Assembly (NCBI RefSeq): GCF_025486315.1
Contig: NZ_JAOOPY010000001.1
Location: 124,001 to 188,000, forward strand
Reading direction: 5' to 3'
From: Variovorax sp. N23
Lineage (GTDB): Bacteria; Pseudomonadota; Gammaproteobacteria; Burkholderiales; Burkholderiaceae_C
Length of the DNA stretch: 64,000 bases
Made by a program: the position numbers and the translations under genes. This document shows, piece by piece, positions 17,958-26,657 of the stretch (positions within the stretch are counted from its first letter, which is position 1; the number at the start of each line of letters is the position of its first letter). The notes beneath the pieces are model-generated. The model was not told where the DNA came from. It did not search any database and was given only the letters and a program-made list of their open reading frames with translations.

Positions 17958-18680
17958 TCAGCGCGAGCCCTCGCCAGAGATTACCGCCCTCGCCGTCTTC
18001 GCGAGGATCTTGAGGTCCAGCCAGAGCGACCAGTTGTTGACGTAGTAGGCGTCCAGTTCCACGCGCTGGGCGTAGGACAGCCGGTTGCGGCCGCTGACCT
18101 GCCAGAGCCCGGTGATCCCCGGACGCATGGCGCAATAGTGTTCCCAGTGCCGGCCGTAAAGGCTGCGTTGGCGCTCCATGCAGGGCCGGGGGCCGATCAG
18201 GCTCATGTCGCCCTTGAGCACGTTCCAGAACTGGGGCAGTTCGTCCAGGCTGATCTTCCGGATGATCCGGCCCAGCGGCGTGATGCGCGGGTCCTTCTCC
18301 AGCTTCTGGAAGGTGTCCCATTGGGTGCGGGCCGCATCGTTCCTGCTGAGGTAGTCGTCCAGAATGGTCTCGGAGTCGCGCACCATCGAGCGGAACTTGT
18401 AGAAACGGAAGCGCTGGCCACCTTCGCCGATCCGGACCTGCCAGAAATGCACCGGCCGCCCCATGCTGATGGCGACGCCGAGGGCCACGGCAAGGTAAAG
18501 GGGGCCGAACAGGGCGAAGAACACCAGCGCGGCGAGGATGTCGACGCTCCGCTTGATGCCCCGCTGGGCACGGGTCAGCTGGCGTGGCGAGGCCGTGATG
18601 GGGATCGGGGACGAGGGCTCGCCGCCGCCTGGATGACGCCGCATCAGATTTCCTTGCGCAGTCGAATCGGTACGAAACAT
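17958..18680 (-). CDS. undecaprenyl-phosphate sugar-phosphate transferase (initiating transferase)
   Basis: Transfers a sugar-1-phosphate to undecaprenyl phosphate, starting the repeat unit at the inner membrane. 240 residues: a polar N-terminus, one hydrophobic segment at about 49-72 (ILAALVFFALFGPLYLAVAL), then the cytoplasmic catalytic domain of the bacterial sugar transferase family with KRSVDILAAL, RFYKFRSMVRDS, DPRITPLGRIIRK, SLDELPQFWNVLKGDMSLI, and RPGITGLWQVSGRN. It lacks the four-helix N-terminal domain of long WbaP-type enzymes, so it is the short form. Start at ATG 18680, with AAGGGG 8 bases upstream. First gene of the minus-strand arm. Confidence 0.92.
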   Translation of the reverse strand: MFRTDSTAQGNLMRRHPGGGEPSSPIPITASPRQLTRAQRGIKRSVDILAALVFFALFGPLYLAVALGVAISMGRPVHFWQVRIGEGGQRFRFYKFRSMVRDSETILDDYLSRNDAARTQWDTFQKLEKDPRITPLGRIIRKISLDELPQFWNVLKGDMSLIGPRPCMERQRSLYGRHWEHYCAMRPGITGLWQVSGRNRLSYAQRVELDAYYVNNWSLWLDLKILAKTARAVISGEGSR

Positions 18681-19059
18681 GGATTTCCCCTTGGGGGCTA
18701 CTTCACGGCGGAAGCAGCGTAACGCTTTAATACTAGTGGCAAGAATTTGAACACATTCGTTCTAGTCTGTCGTGCTGGCAAAAGCCGTACGCCTTTCCGC
18801 TGAATGTAAAACCGTGCAGTACTTCACGCCCCCCTGGGTTTGTGCGACGCAGCATTCTAGGCACGAAAGTAATTCTTTCGGCTGACGGATACATGCGGAC
18901 ACGTCAACGGCGATTCGCGAGTGAACGGCCGCTCTGACGGTGAGGCTGTCAAGGAGGGGGGATGTGTCGCAGCGCTGAATGGGCTGACGGACGGGGCGAA
19001 AGCGCCGCAACCGCGTATCCGGATGGAAGCGGTGCGGCTCCTTGGCAGGAAGCAGGAAA
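18681..19059 (-). promoter_or_regulatory. upstream region of the minus-strand polysaccharide arm
   Basis: 379 bases without a supported gene, between the rne terminator and the initiating transferase. It contains the most A+T-rich stretch nearby (about 18719-18760), read on the minus strand as a TATTAA candidate -10 with no convincing -35. A six-base inverted repeat CGAAAG / CTTTCG lies at 18864-18880. The length suggests a regulated promoter, but no known operator was recognised. Confidence 0.35.
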
Positions 19060-19084
19060 GGAGGCCGCCGTTGCAGCGGCCTCC
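19060..19084 (-). terminator. terminator after rne
   Basis: A perfect 9-base inverted repeat (GGAGGCCGC 19060-19068, GCGGCCTCC 19076-19084) with a 7-base loop. On the minus strand it is followed by TTTCCT, and it starts 5 bases after the rne stop. Confidence 0.75.
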
Positions 19085-19089
19085 GGGGG

Positions 19090-22000
19090 TCAGCGGCTGT
19101 CGCCGACCTCGCGCTCGAACGGCAGCGTGGTCGCCGCCAGATTGCGACGCGTCTCGACCAGCACCAGTGGGCCGTCATCGATGACGATCGCCGGAGGGCG
19201 CTCGCGCGGCATGTGGATCGGCTGGGGTTCGTTGGCGATCGCTGCGCGCACCTGCGCGACACGCTCGGCGTCGGAGTTCACCCAATGCAGGCCGGAGCCT
19301 TCGGCGACCTGAGCCAGGTCGGCCAGCGGCAGCTCAAACGGCTGCACCTTGGGCAGCGGACGTCGGCCGTGGCGGGGTGGTGCCGCTTCGACGGCGACGG
19401 TCGGTGCCGCCGGGCGAGGTGCGGGCTCGGCACGACGCGCTGGCGGTGTCACTTCGGTGGGTGCCTCGACAGGGGCCGGCGTCACAGGCGCCTCGGCTTC
19501 CACGGCGCTCGCTTCGGGAAGCGTCGTCACGCCGGACTCGTCACCCTCGCGCGGCGCACGTTCGCGGCGGTCGCGACCATAGCGGTCGCGTGTGCGGCCA
19601 CGTCGCTCCTCGCCCTCGCGGCGCGCCGATGGATCGGCCGAGGGCGCGACGGCGCCCTGGCTCGTCTCGAACTCGTCCGACGGCGCATCGGCCATTTGGC
19701 CGGTCTGACTGTCCGAACGGACGGCGCCTTCGCCGCCACGCCGCTCGCGGCGGCCTTCGCCGCGCGGCGCACGTTCTTCGCGCGGGCCACGCTCCGACGC
19801 CACGGCGTCGGCAGACGGGGTGTCGCCGTTGAGCGCGCGCGCCGGCAGGTCGCCGTTGCTGCGTTCCCGTGCTTCGCCATTGCGCTCGCCACGCTCGCGA
19901 CGTTCGCCTCGGCCGCGCGGTGCGCGCTCGATGGGGGGGGGGGCGCTGTCGCCTTCGACGGCCACCGCCGGCAACTGATCCTGCAGGCTCTCGGTGCCTT
20001 CCAGCGACACCGGACGATCGGTGTCACGACGCTCGCCGCGTCCGCCGCGGCGCTGCTCGCCGTCGCGCGGGCCCCGGCCCTCGCGCGGTTCCCGGGGTTC
20101 ACGCGATTCACGCGATTCACGGGCTTCGCGCACCGGCGCGTCGCTGCGCGCCTCGGTGCTGCGCTCGCCGTTGCGGCGTTCGCCACCGCGTCCGCCGCGG
20201 CGCTGCTCGCCATCACGACCGCCGCGACCTTCACCGCGACCGCCGCGGCGCTGCTCACCGTCGCGTGCGCCGCGGGCCTCGCCGTCCCGGCTGCCGCGCC
20301 CGTCGCGTCGTGCAGGCTTGGGGGCTTCGACCGGGATGGCGCTGGCAGGGGCCGCGGCCGGCGCTGGCGCCGGCGCACCGCCACCGAACAGGCTCTTGAT
20401 GAAGCCGAAGAAGCCACGTTCCGCAGGCGCGGGTGCCGCCACCGGTGCGGCGGGCGGTGCTACGGGCGCTGCGGCGGCGGGTGCTTGAACCGCCTCGGGC
20501 TTCACAGGCACGACAGGCGCCGGAGCGTCCGGCAACACGCCCTTGATCACCGGCGTCTGCCTGTTGGTCGGTTCCTGCGAGCGGCGGGTGACCGAGGTCG
20601 GGTCTTCCACCTCTTCGGCCATCTTGTAGCTGGCTTCGATGTGGTCGAGACGCGGGTCGTCGTGCTTCAGGCGCTCGAGCTTGTAGTTGGGCGTCTCGAA
20701 GGTCTTGTTCGGCACCATCAGCACGGTGACGCGCTGCTTGAGTTCGATCTTCGCGATCTCGGGGCGCTTCTCGTTCAGCAGGAACGAGGCGACTTCGACC
20801 GGCACCTGCACATGCACGGCGGCGGTGTTGTCCTTCAGGCACTCCTCCTGGATGATCCGCAGGATCTGCAGGGCGCTCGATTCGGTGTCGCGGATGTGGC
20901 CCGAGCCGCCGCAACGGGGGCAGGGGATCGACGAACCTTCGGAGAGCGCCGGCTTCAGGCGCTGGCGGCTCATCTCCATCAGGCCGAACTTGCTGATCGA
21001 GCCGAACTGCACGCGGGCACGGTCTTGCCGGAGCGCGTCGCGCAGGCGGCTTTCGACCTCGCGGCGGTTCTTCGACTCGTCCATGTCGATGAAGTCGATG
21101 ACGATCAGGCCGCCCAGGTCGCGCAGGCGCATCTGGCGCGCCACTTCGTCGGCGGCTTCGAGGTTGGTGCGGGTGGCGGTTTCTTCGATGTCGCCGCCCT
21201 TGATGGCGCGGGCCGAGTTCACGTCGATCGACACCAGCGCTTCGGTGTGGTCGATCACGATGGCGCCGCCGGAGGGCAGCTGCACCGTGCGGGCGTAGGC
21301 AGATTCGATCTGGTGCTCGATCTGGAAGCGGCTGAACAGCGCCGCGTCGTCGCGGTAGCGCTTCACGCGGGCGGCATGCTCGGGCATGACGTGCGCCATG
21401 AACTGCTGCGCCTGCTCGTAGATGTCGTCGGTGTCGATCAGGATGTCGCCGATGTCGTGATTGAAGTAATCGCGAATCGCGCGGATGACCAGCGACGATT
21501 CCTGGTAGATCAGGAACGCGCCCTTGCCGCCCTTGGCCGCGCCGTCGATGGCGGTCCAGAGCTTGAGCAGGTAGTTCAGGTCCCACTGCAGTTCGGGCGC
21601 TGCGCGGCCGATGCCGGCGGTGCGCGCGATGATGCTCATGCCCTTCGGGTATTCGAGCTGGTCCATTGCCTCCTTGAGCTCGGCCCGGTCGTCGCCCTCG
21701 ATGCGGCGCGAAACACCGCCGCCGCGGGGGTTGTTCGGCATCAGCACGACATAGCGGCCGGCCAGCGAGACGAAGGTGGTCAGGGCGGCGCCCTTGTTGC
21801 CGCGCTCTTCCTTCTCGACCTGCACGACCAGTTCCTGGCCTTCGCGGATCGCGTCCTGGATGCGGGCCTGGCTTGCCGACACGCCTTCGGCGAAATACTG
21901 CTTGGAGATTTCCTTGAACGGCAGGAAGCCGTGGCGGTCTTCGCCGTAGTCGACGAAGCAGGCTTCGAGCGAGGGCTCGACCCGCGTCACGACCGCCTTG

Positions 22001-22125
22001 TAGATGTTGCCCTTGCGCTGCTCGCGCCCTTCGATCTCGATTTCGTAGTCGAGGAGCTTCTGTCCGTCGACGATGGCCAGGCGGCGTTCTTCGGCCTGCG
22101 TGGCATTGATCAGCATCCGCTTCAT
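19090..22125 (-). CDS. rne: ribonuclease E
   Basis: Endoribonuclease for mRNA decay and rRNA/tRNA maturation and scaffold of the degradosome, on the inner membrane. 1,011 residues. The N-terminal catalytic half is well conserved: [19 protein letters not shown], the S1 RNA-binding domain (about 35-125), the metal-binding aspartates in [13 protein letters not shown] and [17 protein letters not shown], and the zinc-link CPRCGGSGH. The C-terminal ~450 residues are disordered, Pro/Ala-rich and then Arg/Gly-rich with repeated [10 protein letters not shown], as expected for the scaffold and RNA-binding part; the last ~80 residues become ordered again ([20 protein letters not shown]). An 11-base homopolymer interrupts the scaffold region. 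A long leader separates it from divergent rluC, consistent with the leader-mediated autoregulation known for rne. Confidence 0.96.
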   Translation of the reverse strand: MKRMLINATQAEERRLAIVDGQKLLDYEIEIEGREQRKGNIYKAVVTRVEPSLEACFVDYGEDRHGFLPFKEISKQYFAEGVSASQARIQDAIREGQELVVQVEKEERGNKGAALTTFVSLAGRYVVLMPNNPRGGGVSRRIEGDDRAELKEAMDQLEYPKGMSIIARTAGIGRAAPELQWDLNYLLKLWTAIDGAAKGGKGAFLIYQESSLVIRAIRDYFNHDIGDILIDTDDIYEQAQQFMAHVMPEHAARVKRYRDDAALFSRFQIEHQIESAYARTVQLPSGGAIVIDHTEALVSIDVNSARAIKGGDIEETATRTNLEAADEVARQMRLRDLGGLIVIDFIDMDESKNRREVESRLRDALRQDRARVQFGSISKFGLMEMSRQRLKPALSEGSSIPCPRCGGSGHIRDTESSALQILRIIQEECLKDNTAAVHVQVPVEVASFLLNEKRPEIAKIELKQRVTVLMVPNKTFETPNYKLERLKHDDPRLDHIEASYKMAEEVEDPTSVTRRSQEPTNRQTPVIKGVLPDAPAPVVPVKPEAVQAPAAAAPVAPPAAPVAAPAPAERGFFGFIKSLFGGGAPAPAPAAAPASAIPVEAPKPARRDGRGSRDGEARGARDGEQRRGGRGEGRGGRDGEQRRGGRGGERRNGERSTEARSDAPVREARESRESREPREPREGRGPRDGEQRRGGRGERRDTDRPVSLEGTESLQDQLPAVAVEGDSAPPPIERAPRGRGERRERGERNGEARERSNGDLPARALNGDTPSADAVASERGPREERAPRGEGRRERRGGEGAVRSDSQTGQMADAPSDEFETSQGAVAPSADPSARREGEERRGRTRDRYGRDRRERAPREGDESGVTTLPEASAVEAEAPVTPAPVEAPTEVTPPARRAEPAPRPAAPTVAVEAAPPRHGRRPLPKVQPFELPLADLAQVAEGSGLHWVNSDAERVAQVRAAIANEPQPIHMPRERPPAIVIDDGPLVLVETRRNLAATTLPFEREVGDSR
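19931..19941 (-). repeat. 11-base homopolymer (poly-C on the coding strand) inside rne
   Basis: Eleven consecutive G on the plus strand, reading as C in rne, encode the end of an Ala codon and three Pro codons (SAPPPIE). With 11 bases the frame is intact; a gain or loss of one base would shift the frame within the disordered C-terminal scaffold. Confidence 0.9.
20041..20262 (-). repeat. DNA repeats encoding [10 protein letters not shown] in rne
   Basis: Three near-identical copies of a roughly 24-base GC-rich unit, beginning near 20041, 20191 and 20239, encode [10 protein letters not shown] in the Arg/Gly-rich RNA-binding region of RNase E. The last two lie close together, separated by GEGRGGR at the protein level. 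Confidence 0.75.
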
Positions 22126-22674
22126 GATGCGTTGTCCTTGTATGTATCGTTTTCACCGGCCCATGACGGGCCAACGATGCACGGACGACGCCTGCGAAAC
22201 CAGGGGAATTGCCGCTGTACCCACACTGTCTGCCGGACGCCGCGCAAGCGCAGACGACCGCCGAGCGTCAGCTCAGGAACAGTGGAGGCGGGGGCGCATG
22301 GATGGGCGCGAGCCCGATGTGGTGTTGACGCGCCACGTTGTGGGTGGCGGGCTGCGCGACAGGGGTCGTGCGGGCCGCTGGAGATCCGATGCCGCGGGCC
22401 GCTGGCAACAGCCAGGTGGGCCAGCGCAGGCACAGTTGAATCAGCAGCATCAACACAAGAGAACTCGCTTCGATCCGCCGGCAGATTGGAGCCTGCCGGC
22501 TGGGTATTCCGTATCGGTGTTTCGTGGGCGTCGGCTTGACTTGTGCGTCTGGCCTGCCACTTTGCGCTCTAGCGCGGGGTTTGCAGGCTCGGGCGCCAAA
22601 GCGGCATCGACCTTCCAGCGCTTTTGGCGGTGCTCTAAACTTCTGTTTAATCAAGCACTTACAAGACCGCGCTG
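22126..22674. promoter_or_regulatory. rne leader and divergent rne/rluC promoter region
   Basis: 549 bases with no supported gene. On the rne side, a hairpin with arms GGCCC / GGGCC (22158-22172) lies about 35 bases before the start codon. A stronger hairpin with perfect 8-base arms GCCGGCAG / CTGCCGGC lies at 22477-22500. Long structured leaders are typical of rne and mediate autoregulation by RNase E itself; that role here is inference. Close to rluC the sequence turns A+T-rich (22633-22665, then 22677-22690), where its promoter probably lies. Confidence 0.5.
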
Positions 22675-23703
22675 GTGAAAAACATTATAGGTGCGAAGCC
22701 GCAGCCCGGCGCATCGGAAGTCCGATTTATGACAGTCGACGAAGAATCGGCCGGTCAACGGCTGGACAACTTCCTGTTCCGCCAGCTCAAGGGCGTGCCG
22801 AAGACGCACGTCTACCGGATCATCCGGTCGGGCGAAGTCCGCATCAACAAGGGGCGCGCCCAGGCCGAGACGCGCATTGCCGCCGGTGACGTGCTGCGGC
22901 TGCCGCCCGTGCGGGTCGCGGCACGCTCGGAAGAGGGCGCCACGCCCCCCGCGCCCGCCCGCGAGTTCCCTCTCTTGTATGAGGACGACGCGCTGCTCGC
23001 CATCGACAAGCCCGCCGGCGTGGCCGTCCATGGCGGCAGCGGTGTGAGTTTCGGCGTCATCGAGCAACTGCGCACCGCCCGGCCGCAGGCGCGATTTCTC
23101 GAACTGGTGCACCGTCTCGACCGCGAAACCTCCGGCATCCTGCTGGTCGCCAGGAAGCGCAGCGCACTCACGGCGCTGCAGGATCAGTTCCGCGAGCGCG
23201 AAACCGGCAAGACCTACCTGGCGCTGGTCGAGGGCGCCTGGCCTGTCAACAAGAAGGTGCTGGATGCGCCGCTGGCCAAGTACCTGCTGGCCGATGGTGA
23301 GCGCCGGGTGCGCGTCGTCCCCAAGGACCATCCCGACGCGATGCATGCCGTCACGTTGGTGCGCGTGCTGGCGGCGGTCACCTTGCCGGGCGACGCGACG
23401 CCGATGTCGCTGCTGGCCGTCACCATCAAGACCGGGCGGACGCACCAGATCCGCGTTCACCTGGCATCGGCCGGGCACGCCATCGCTGGCGACGACAAGT
23501 ACGGCCAATTCGAGCGCAACCGGACCTTGCAAAAACGGGGACTCAAGCGCATGTTCCTGCACGCGTGGCGGCTGCAGTTCAACCATCCCGCGACCGGTGA
23601 GCGCATGGCGCTGCAGGCCGATCTGCCGCCGGAGCTCGCCGCCCTGATGCCGCCGGAAGCCGCGGCCGCCTTGACCATCCCGTTTTCGACACCCGCCCCA
23701 TGA
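22675..23703 (+). CDS. rluC: 23S rRNA pseudouridine synthase RluC
   Basis: Isomerises uridines 955, 2504 and 2580 (E. coli numbering) of 23S rRNA. 342 residues from GTG 22675, or 324 from ATG 22729, which has a GGAAG about 9 bases upstream; the latter would cut close to the conserved S4 domain start (VRFMTVDEESAGQRLDNFL). The S4 RNA-binding domain is at about 15-80, followed by the catalytic domain with HRLDRETSG carrying the catalytic Asp149, and GRTHQIRVH near residue 260. Position back to back with rne is a conserved proteobacterial arrangement. The stop overlaps the next start by ATGA. Confidence 0.94.
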   Translation: MKNIIGAKPQPGASEVRFMTVDEESAGQRLDNFLFRQLKGVPKTHVYRIIRSGEVRINKGRAQAETRIAAGDVLRLPPVRVAARSEEGATPPAPAREFPLLYEDDALLAIDKPAGVAVHGGSGVSFGVIEQLRTARPQARFLELVHRLDRETSGILLVARKRSALTALQDQFRERETGKTYLALVEGAWPVNKKVLDAPLAKYLLADGERRVRVVPKDHPDAMHAVTLVRVLAAVTLPGDATPMSLLAVTIKTGRTHQIRVHLASAGHAIAGDDKYGQFERNRTLQKRGLKRMFLHAWRLQFNHPATGERMALQADLPPELAALMPPEAAAALTIPFSTPAP

Positions 23704-24368
23704 CCGAGTCTTCTTCACGCCGCTTCGATCTGATCGTCTTCGACTGGGACGGCACCCTCTACGACTCCACCCGGCTGATTACGCGCTGCATCCAGGCGGC
23801 CGTGGTGGACGTCGGCGGTGCCATGCCGGACGAGCGCGACGCCGCCTGGGTGATCGGTCTGGGCCTGGCCGAGGCGCTGGCGCGTGCGGCACCGGACGTG
23901 CCGCGCGAAAAATACGCCGAACTCGGCGCGCGCTATCGCTACCACTACCTGAAGCAGCAGGACGATGTGGTGCTCTTCGACGGGGTGCTGCCGATGCTCG
24001 ACACACTCAAGGCGCGCGGCCATCTGCTGGCCGTCGCGACGGGCAAGTCGCGACGCGGCTTGAACGAGGCCCTGGCCGGCGCCCCGATGCGCCATCGTTT
24101 CGACAGCTCCCGCACGGCCGACGAAACCCACGGCAAGCCGCATCCGCGCATGCTGCTCGAACTGATGGAAGAACTGGTCGTGCCGCCCGAACGCACGCTG
24201 ATGATCGGCGACACCACGCACGATCTCCAGTTGGCGATCAATGCCGGTTGCGCCAGCGTGGGCGTGAGCTACGGGGCGCACGAGCCCGACAGCTTCGAGC
24301 CCTTGAATCCCCTGCATGTCGCCCATTCGGTCGACGATTTGACCGCCTGGCTGCTCGGCCATGCCTGA
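23700..24368 (+). CDS. HAD-superfamily phosphatase (Gph/YjjG-like)
   Basis: 222 residues. HAD motif I DWDGT contains the nucleophile Asp15 and Asp17. Motif II is probably AVATGKS near residue 115, motif III the Lys of HGKPHP, and motif IV IGDTTHD near 172-178. A helical cap lies between motifs I and II, as in phosphoglycolate phosphatases. The substrate cannot be set from sequence; in this position after rluC it is usually annotated as a phosphoglycolate phosphatase-like hydrolase. Overlaps rluC by ATGA and the next gene by 8 bases. Confidence 0.88.
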   Translation: MTESSSRRFDLIVFDWDGTLYDSTRLITRCIQAAVVDVGGAMPDERDAAWVIGLGLAEALARAAPDVPREKYAELGARYRYHYLKQQDDVVLFDGVLPMLDTLKARGHLLAVATGKSRRGLNEALAGAPMRHRFDSSRTADETHGKPHPRMLLELMEELVVPPERTLMIGDTTHDLQLAINAGCASVGVSYGAHEPDSFEPLNPLHVAHSVDDLTAWLLGHA

Positions 24369-24765
24369 GGGGCCGAACCCGCGCCATCAGAATCCGCCCA
24401 TGACCGATACCATTGCGCTGTGCAACTCGTCCGATCTGGTGGAAGGCGGTCTGGCCGTCCCGTTCGATGTGGTCCACGGCGGAGAAACCTGCCGAGCCTT
24501 CGCGGTCCGCTTCGAAGGCCTGCCCCATGCCTATCTGAACCGTTGCAGCCACATCGCGATGGAGATGGACTACCAGCCCGACCGATTTTTCGACGACACC
24601 GGCCAATGGCTGTTGTGCGCCACCCACGGCGCCGTCTACCGGCCCGATACCGGTGCCTGCGAGGGCGGGCCGTGCCGGGGCGGACTCGTGAAGATCGCAT
24701 TGAGCGAGAAGGACGGCGTGGTGCACTGGCATACTGACTGGAACCTCCAGCCGATCGCCTTCTAG
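24361..24765 (+). CDS. small Rieske [2Fe-2S] protein
   Basis: 134 residues, soluble, made of a Rieske domain alone. Ligands are CSH (Cys62, His64) and CATH (Cys86, His89), spaced 21 residues apart between the two boxes, slightly longer than in many ferredoxin-type Rieske proteins. No oxygenase catalytic domain is attached, so it would be an electron carrier or small-subunit-like protein of unknown partner. Two starts are possible: ATG 24361, overlapping the HAD gene, or ATG 24400 (MTDTIALCNSSDL), which leaves the domain intact; neither has a strong ribosome-binding site. The next gene, sppA, follows about 54 bases later. Confidence 0.82.
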   Translation: MPEGPNPRHQNPPMTDTIALCNSSDLVEGGLAVPFDVVHGGETCRAFAVRFEGLPHAYLNRCSHIAMEMDYQPDRFFDDTGQWLLCATHGAVYRPDTGACEGGPCRGGLVKIALSEKDGVVHWHTDWNLQPIAF

Positions 24766-24819
24766 GAATTCGACCCTTCATCACCTCGGGCACCTCGCGA
24801 GGTGGCCCGCCCCACCCTC

Positions 24820-25860
24820 ATGACCGATCCCACCCGCACGGAACCGCAGGGTTTCGAGCCTTTTGAACGTCCCGCGCCGATCCCGGGCGCGCCATCTCCC
24901 ACCCCCATGTCCAAGAACGATCCGACCTCGCAGCCCGGCTGGGAGCGTGCCACCCTCGAGAAACTCGCCTTTTCCTCGCTGCGCGAGCAGCGCGCCACAC
25001 GGCGGTGGAAGACCTTCGTGCGCCTGTCCTGGCTCGCCTTCTTCGTCTTCCTGGTGTGGTTGGCCATGTCGCGCGCGGCGCCCAGCACCACCACCTCGAC
25101 CGCGCACACCGCCGTGGTCGAGATCAAGGGCGAGATCGCCAACGGCGCCGACGCGAGCGCCGAGTTCGTCGTGGCGGCCATGAAGACCGCTTTCGAGGAC
25201 GCGGGCGCCAAGGGCGTGGTCCTGCTCATCAACTCGCCGGGCGGCAGCCCGGTGCAGGCGGGCATCATCCACGACGAGATCCTGCGCCTGAAGGCCAAGC
25301 ACGACAAGCCGGTGTACGCGGTCGTCGAGGAAAGTTGCGCCTCTGCGGCGTACTACATCGCCGCGGCCACCGACAAGATCTACGTCGACAAGGCCAGCAT
25401 CGTCGGCAGCATCGGCGTGCTGATGGACGGCTTCGGCTTCACCGGCACGATGGAAAAGCTGGGCGTCGAACGTCGTCTGATCACCGCTGGCGAGAACAAG
25501 GGCTTTCTGGATCCCTTCAGCCCGATGAGCGACGCGCAGCGTGCGCATGCACAGCAGATGCTCAACCAGATCCACGCGCAGTTCATCGACGTCGTGAAGA
25601 AGGGGCGCGGCGATCGCCTCAAGACCGATACGCCCGGCCTGTTCAGCGGCCTGTTCTGGAGCGGCCAGCAGGCGGTCGACCTGGGTCTGGCCGATCAGCT
25701 GGGCAACGTCGACTTCGTCGCCCGCGAAGTGATCAAGGCGGAAGAGGTCATCGACTACACCCGTCGCGACAACGTCGCCGAAAAGCTGGCCAAGAAGTTC
25801 GGCGCGGCCATGGGCGACGCCTCGGTGCGCGCACTGCGCAGCGTGCCGGCGCTGCGCTGA
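24820..25860 (+). CDS. sppA: signal peptide peptidase SppA, S49 family (short form)
   Basis: Membrane serine protease that degrades cleaved signal peptides. 346 residues from ATG 24820; an in-frame GTG 18 bases upstream is less likely. The N-terminal ~65 residues are cytoplasmic and Pro-rich, followed by a transmembrane helix at about 68-85 (LSWLAFFVFLVWLAMS) and the S49 domain. The Ser/Lys dyad is assigned as Ser175 in ESCASAAYYIA and Lys227 in TAGENKGF; their spacing of 52 equals that known for B. subtilis SppA. LLINSPGGSPVQAG forms the substrate-side loop. It is the single-domain form, not the 67-kDa tandem E. coli type. Confidence 0.92.
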   Translation: MTDPTRTEPQGFEPFERPAPIPGAPSPTPMSKNDPTSQPGWERATLEKLAFSSLREQRATRRWKTFVRLSWLAFFVFLVWLAMSRAAPSTTTSTAHTAVVEIKGEIANGADASAEFVVAAMKTAFEDAGAKGVVLLINSPGGSPVQAGIIHDEILRLKAKHDKPVYAVVEESCASAAYYIAAATDKIYVDKASIVGSIGVLMDGFGFTGTMEKLGVERRLITAGENKGFLDPFSPMSDAQRAHAQQMLNQIHAQFIDVVKKGRGDRLKTDTPGLFSGLFWSGQQAVDLGLADQLGNVDFVAREVIKAEEVIDYTRRDNVAEKLAKKFGAAMGDASVRALRSVPALR

Positions 25861-25866
25861 GGCGGC

Positions 25867-26646
25867 TCAGCGCCCGATCGCGAAGACGGCTGGCAGGCGA
25901 TCGTCCTGCGCAGGCGGCCGGGCGCGCCACGCCTTGACCGTGTCGCTGCGCACCTGCGCCGTGGCCAGCGTCAGGCCGCGTGCCACGGCCAACCGGGTGT
26001 GGTGCTGCAGGGTCTGCGTCAGGGCCTGCAGCAGGGCCGCATTGCGATAGGGCGTCTCGATGAACAGCTGCGTCTGACCGCTGCGCAGGGCCAGCGCTTC
26101 GAGCTCACGGATGCGCTGCACGCGGGCGGCAGCGTCCTGCGGCAGATAGCCCACGAAGGCGAAGTTCTGACCGTTCAAGCCGCTCGCCGCCAGCGCGAGC
26201 AGTAGTGACACCGGCCCGGTCAGCGGCACGACGGCGATCCCGAGCTCGTGCGCGGCACGCGCGACCGACGAGCCCGGGTCGGCCACGGCCGGCATGCCGG
26301 CTTCGCTGAGCAGTCCGACATCGTGGCCTTCGAGCGCCGCGGCCAGCAGCGGCCGGGCGTCGAACTGGCCGGCGTGGTCGCCCTTCTTGTGCACCTCGCG
26401 CGGCAATTCCTGGATGTGCTGCGCCTGCACGGGCGCGGCGAGCGGCGCGACCGCCTCGATCCGTTTGAGGTAGGCGCGTGCCGATTTGGCGTTCTCGCAG
26501 ATCCAGTGCGTGATCTGCGCTGCGGCCTGGAGCGTGCCGAGGGGCAGCACGTCCTGCAGCGGCGCCTGGACATCGCAGCCGAAGTCGAGTGGCGCAGGAA
26601 CCAGGTACAGCTTGCCGAGGACTTTCTCGGTCGGTGTTTCTGCCAT
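25867..26646 (-). CDS. SAM-dependent methyltransferase, tetrapyrrole methylase fold (RsmI-like)
   Basis: 259 residues from ATG 26646. The fold resembles RsmI/YraL, which 2'-O-methylates C1402 of 16S rRNA: LYLVPAPLDFG at the N-terminus, GLLSEAGMPAVADPGSSVA (the conserved EAG-x-P-x-x-DPG motif), VVPLTGPVSLLLALAASGLNGQNFAFVGYLP, and LFIETPYRN. Spacing and insertions differ from true RsmI (a long insert after the N-terminal strand), so this is probably a distinct subfamily with an unproved substrate. A GTG at 26661 would overlap the Maf stop by GTGA and add five residues. It ends 6 bases from the convergent sppA stop. Confidence 0.75.
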   Translation of the reverse strand: MAETPTEKVLGKLYLVPAPLDFGCDVQAPLQDVLPLGTLQAAAQITHWICENAKSARAYLKRIEAVAPLAAPVQAQHIQELPREVHKKGDHAGQFDARPLLAAALEGHDVGLLSEAGMPAVADPGSSVARAAHELGIAVVPLTGPVSLLLALAASGLNGQNFAFVGYLPQDAAARVQRIRELEALALRSGQTQLFIETPYRNAALLQALTQTLQHHTRLAVARGLTLATAQVRSDTVKAWRARPPAQDDRLPAVFAIGR

Positions 26647-26657
26647 TGGATGGGTGC

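Noticed and set aside
19042..22539. 1,165-codon open frame on the plus strand
   Set aside because: Antisense to rne and its terminator; composition is shadow-like and no motif was recognised.
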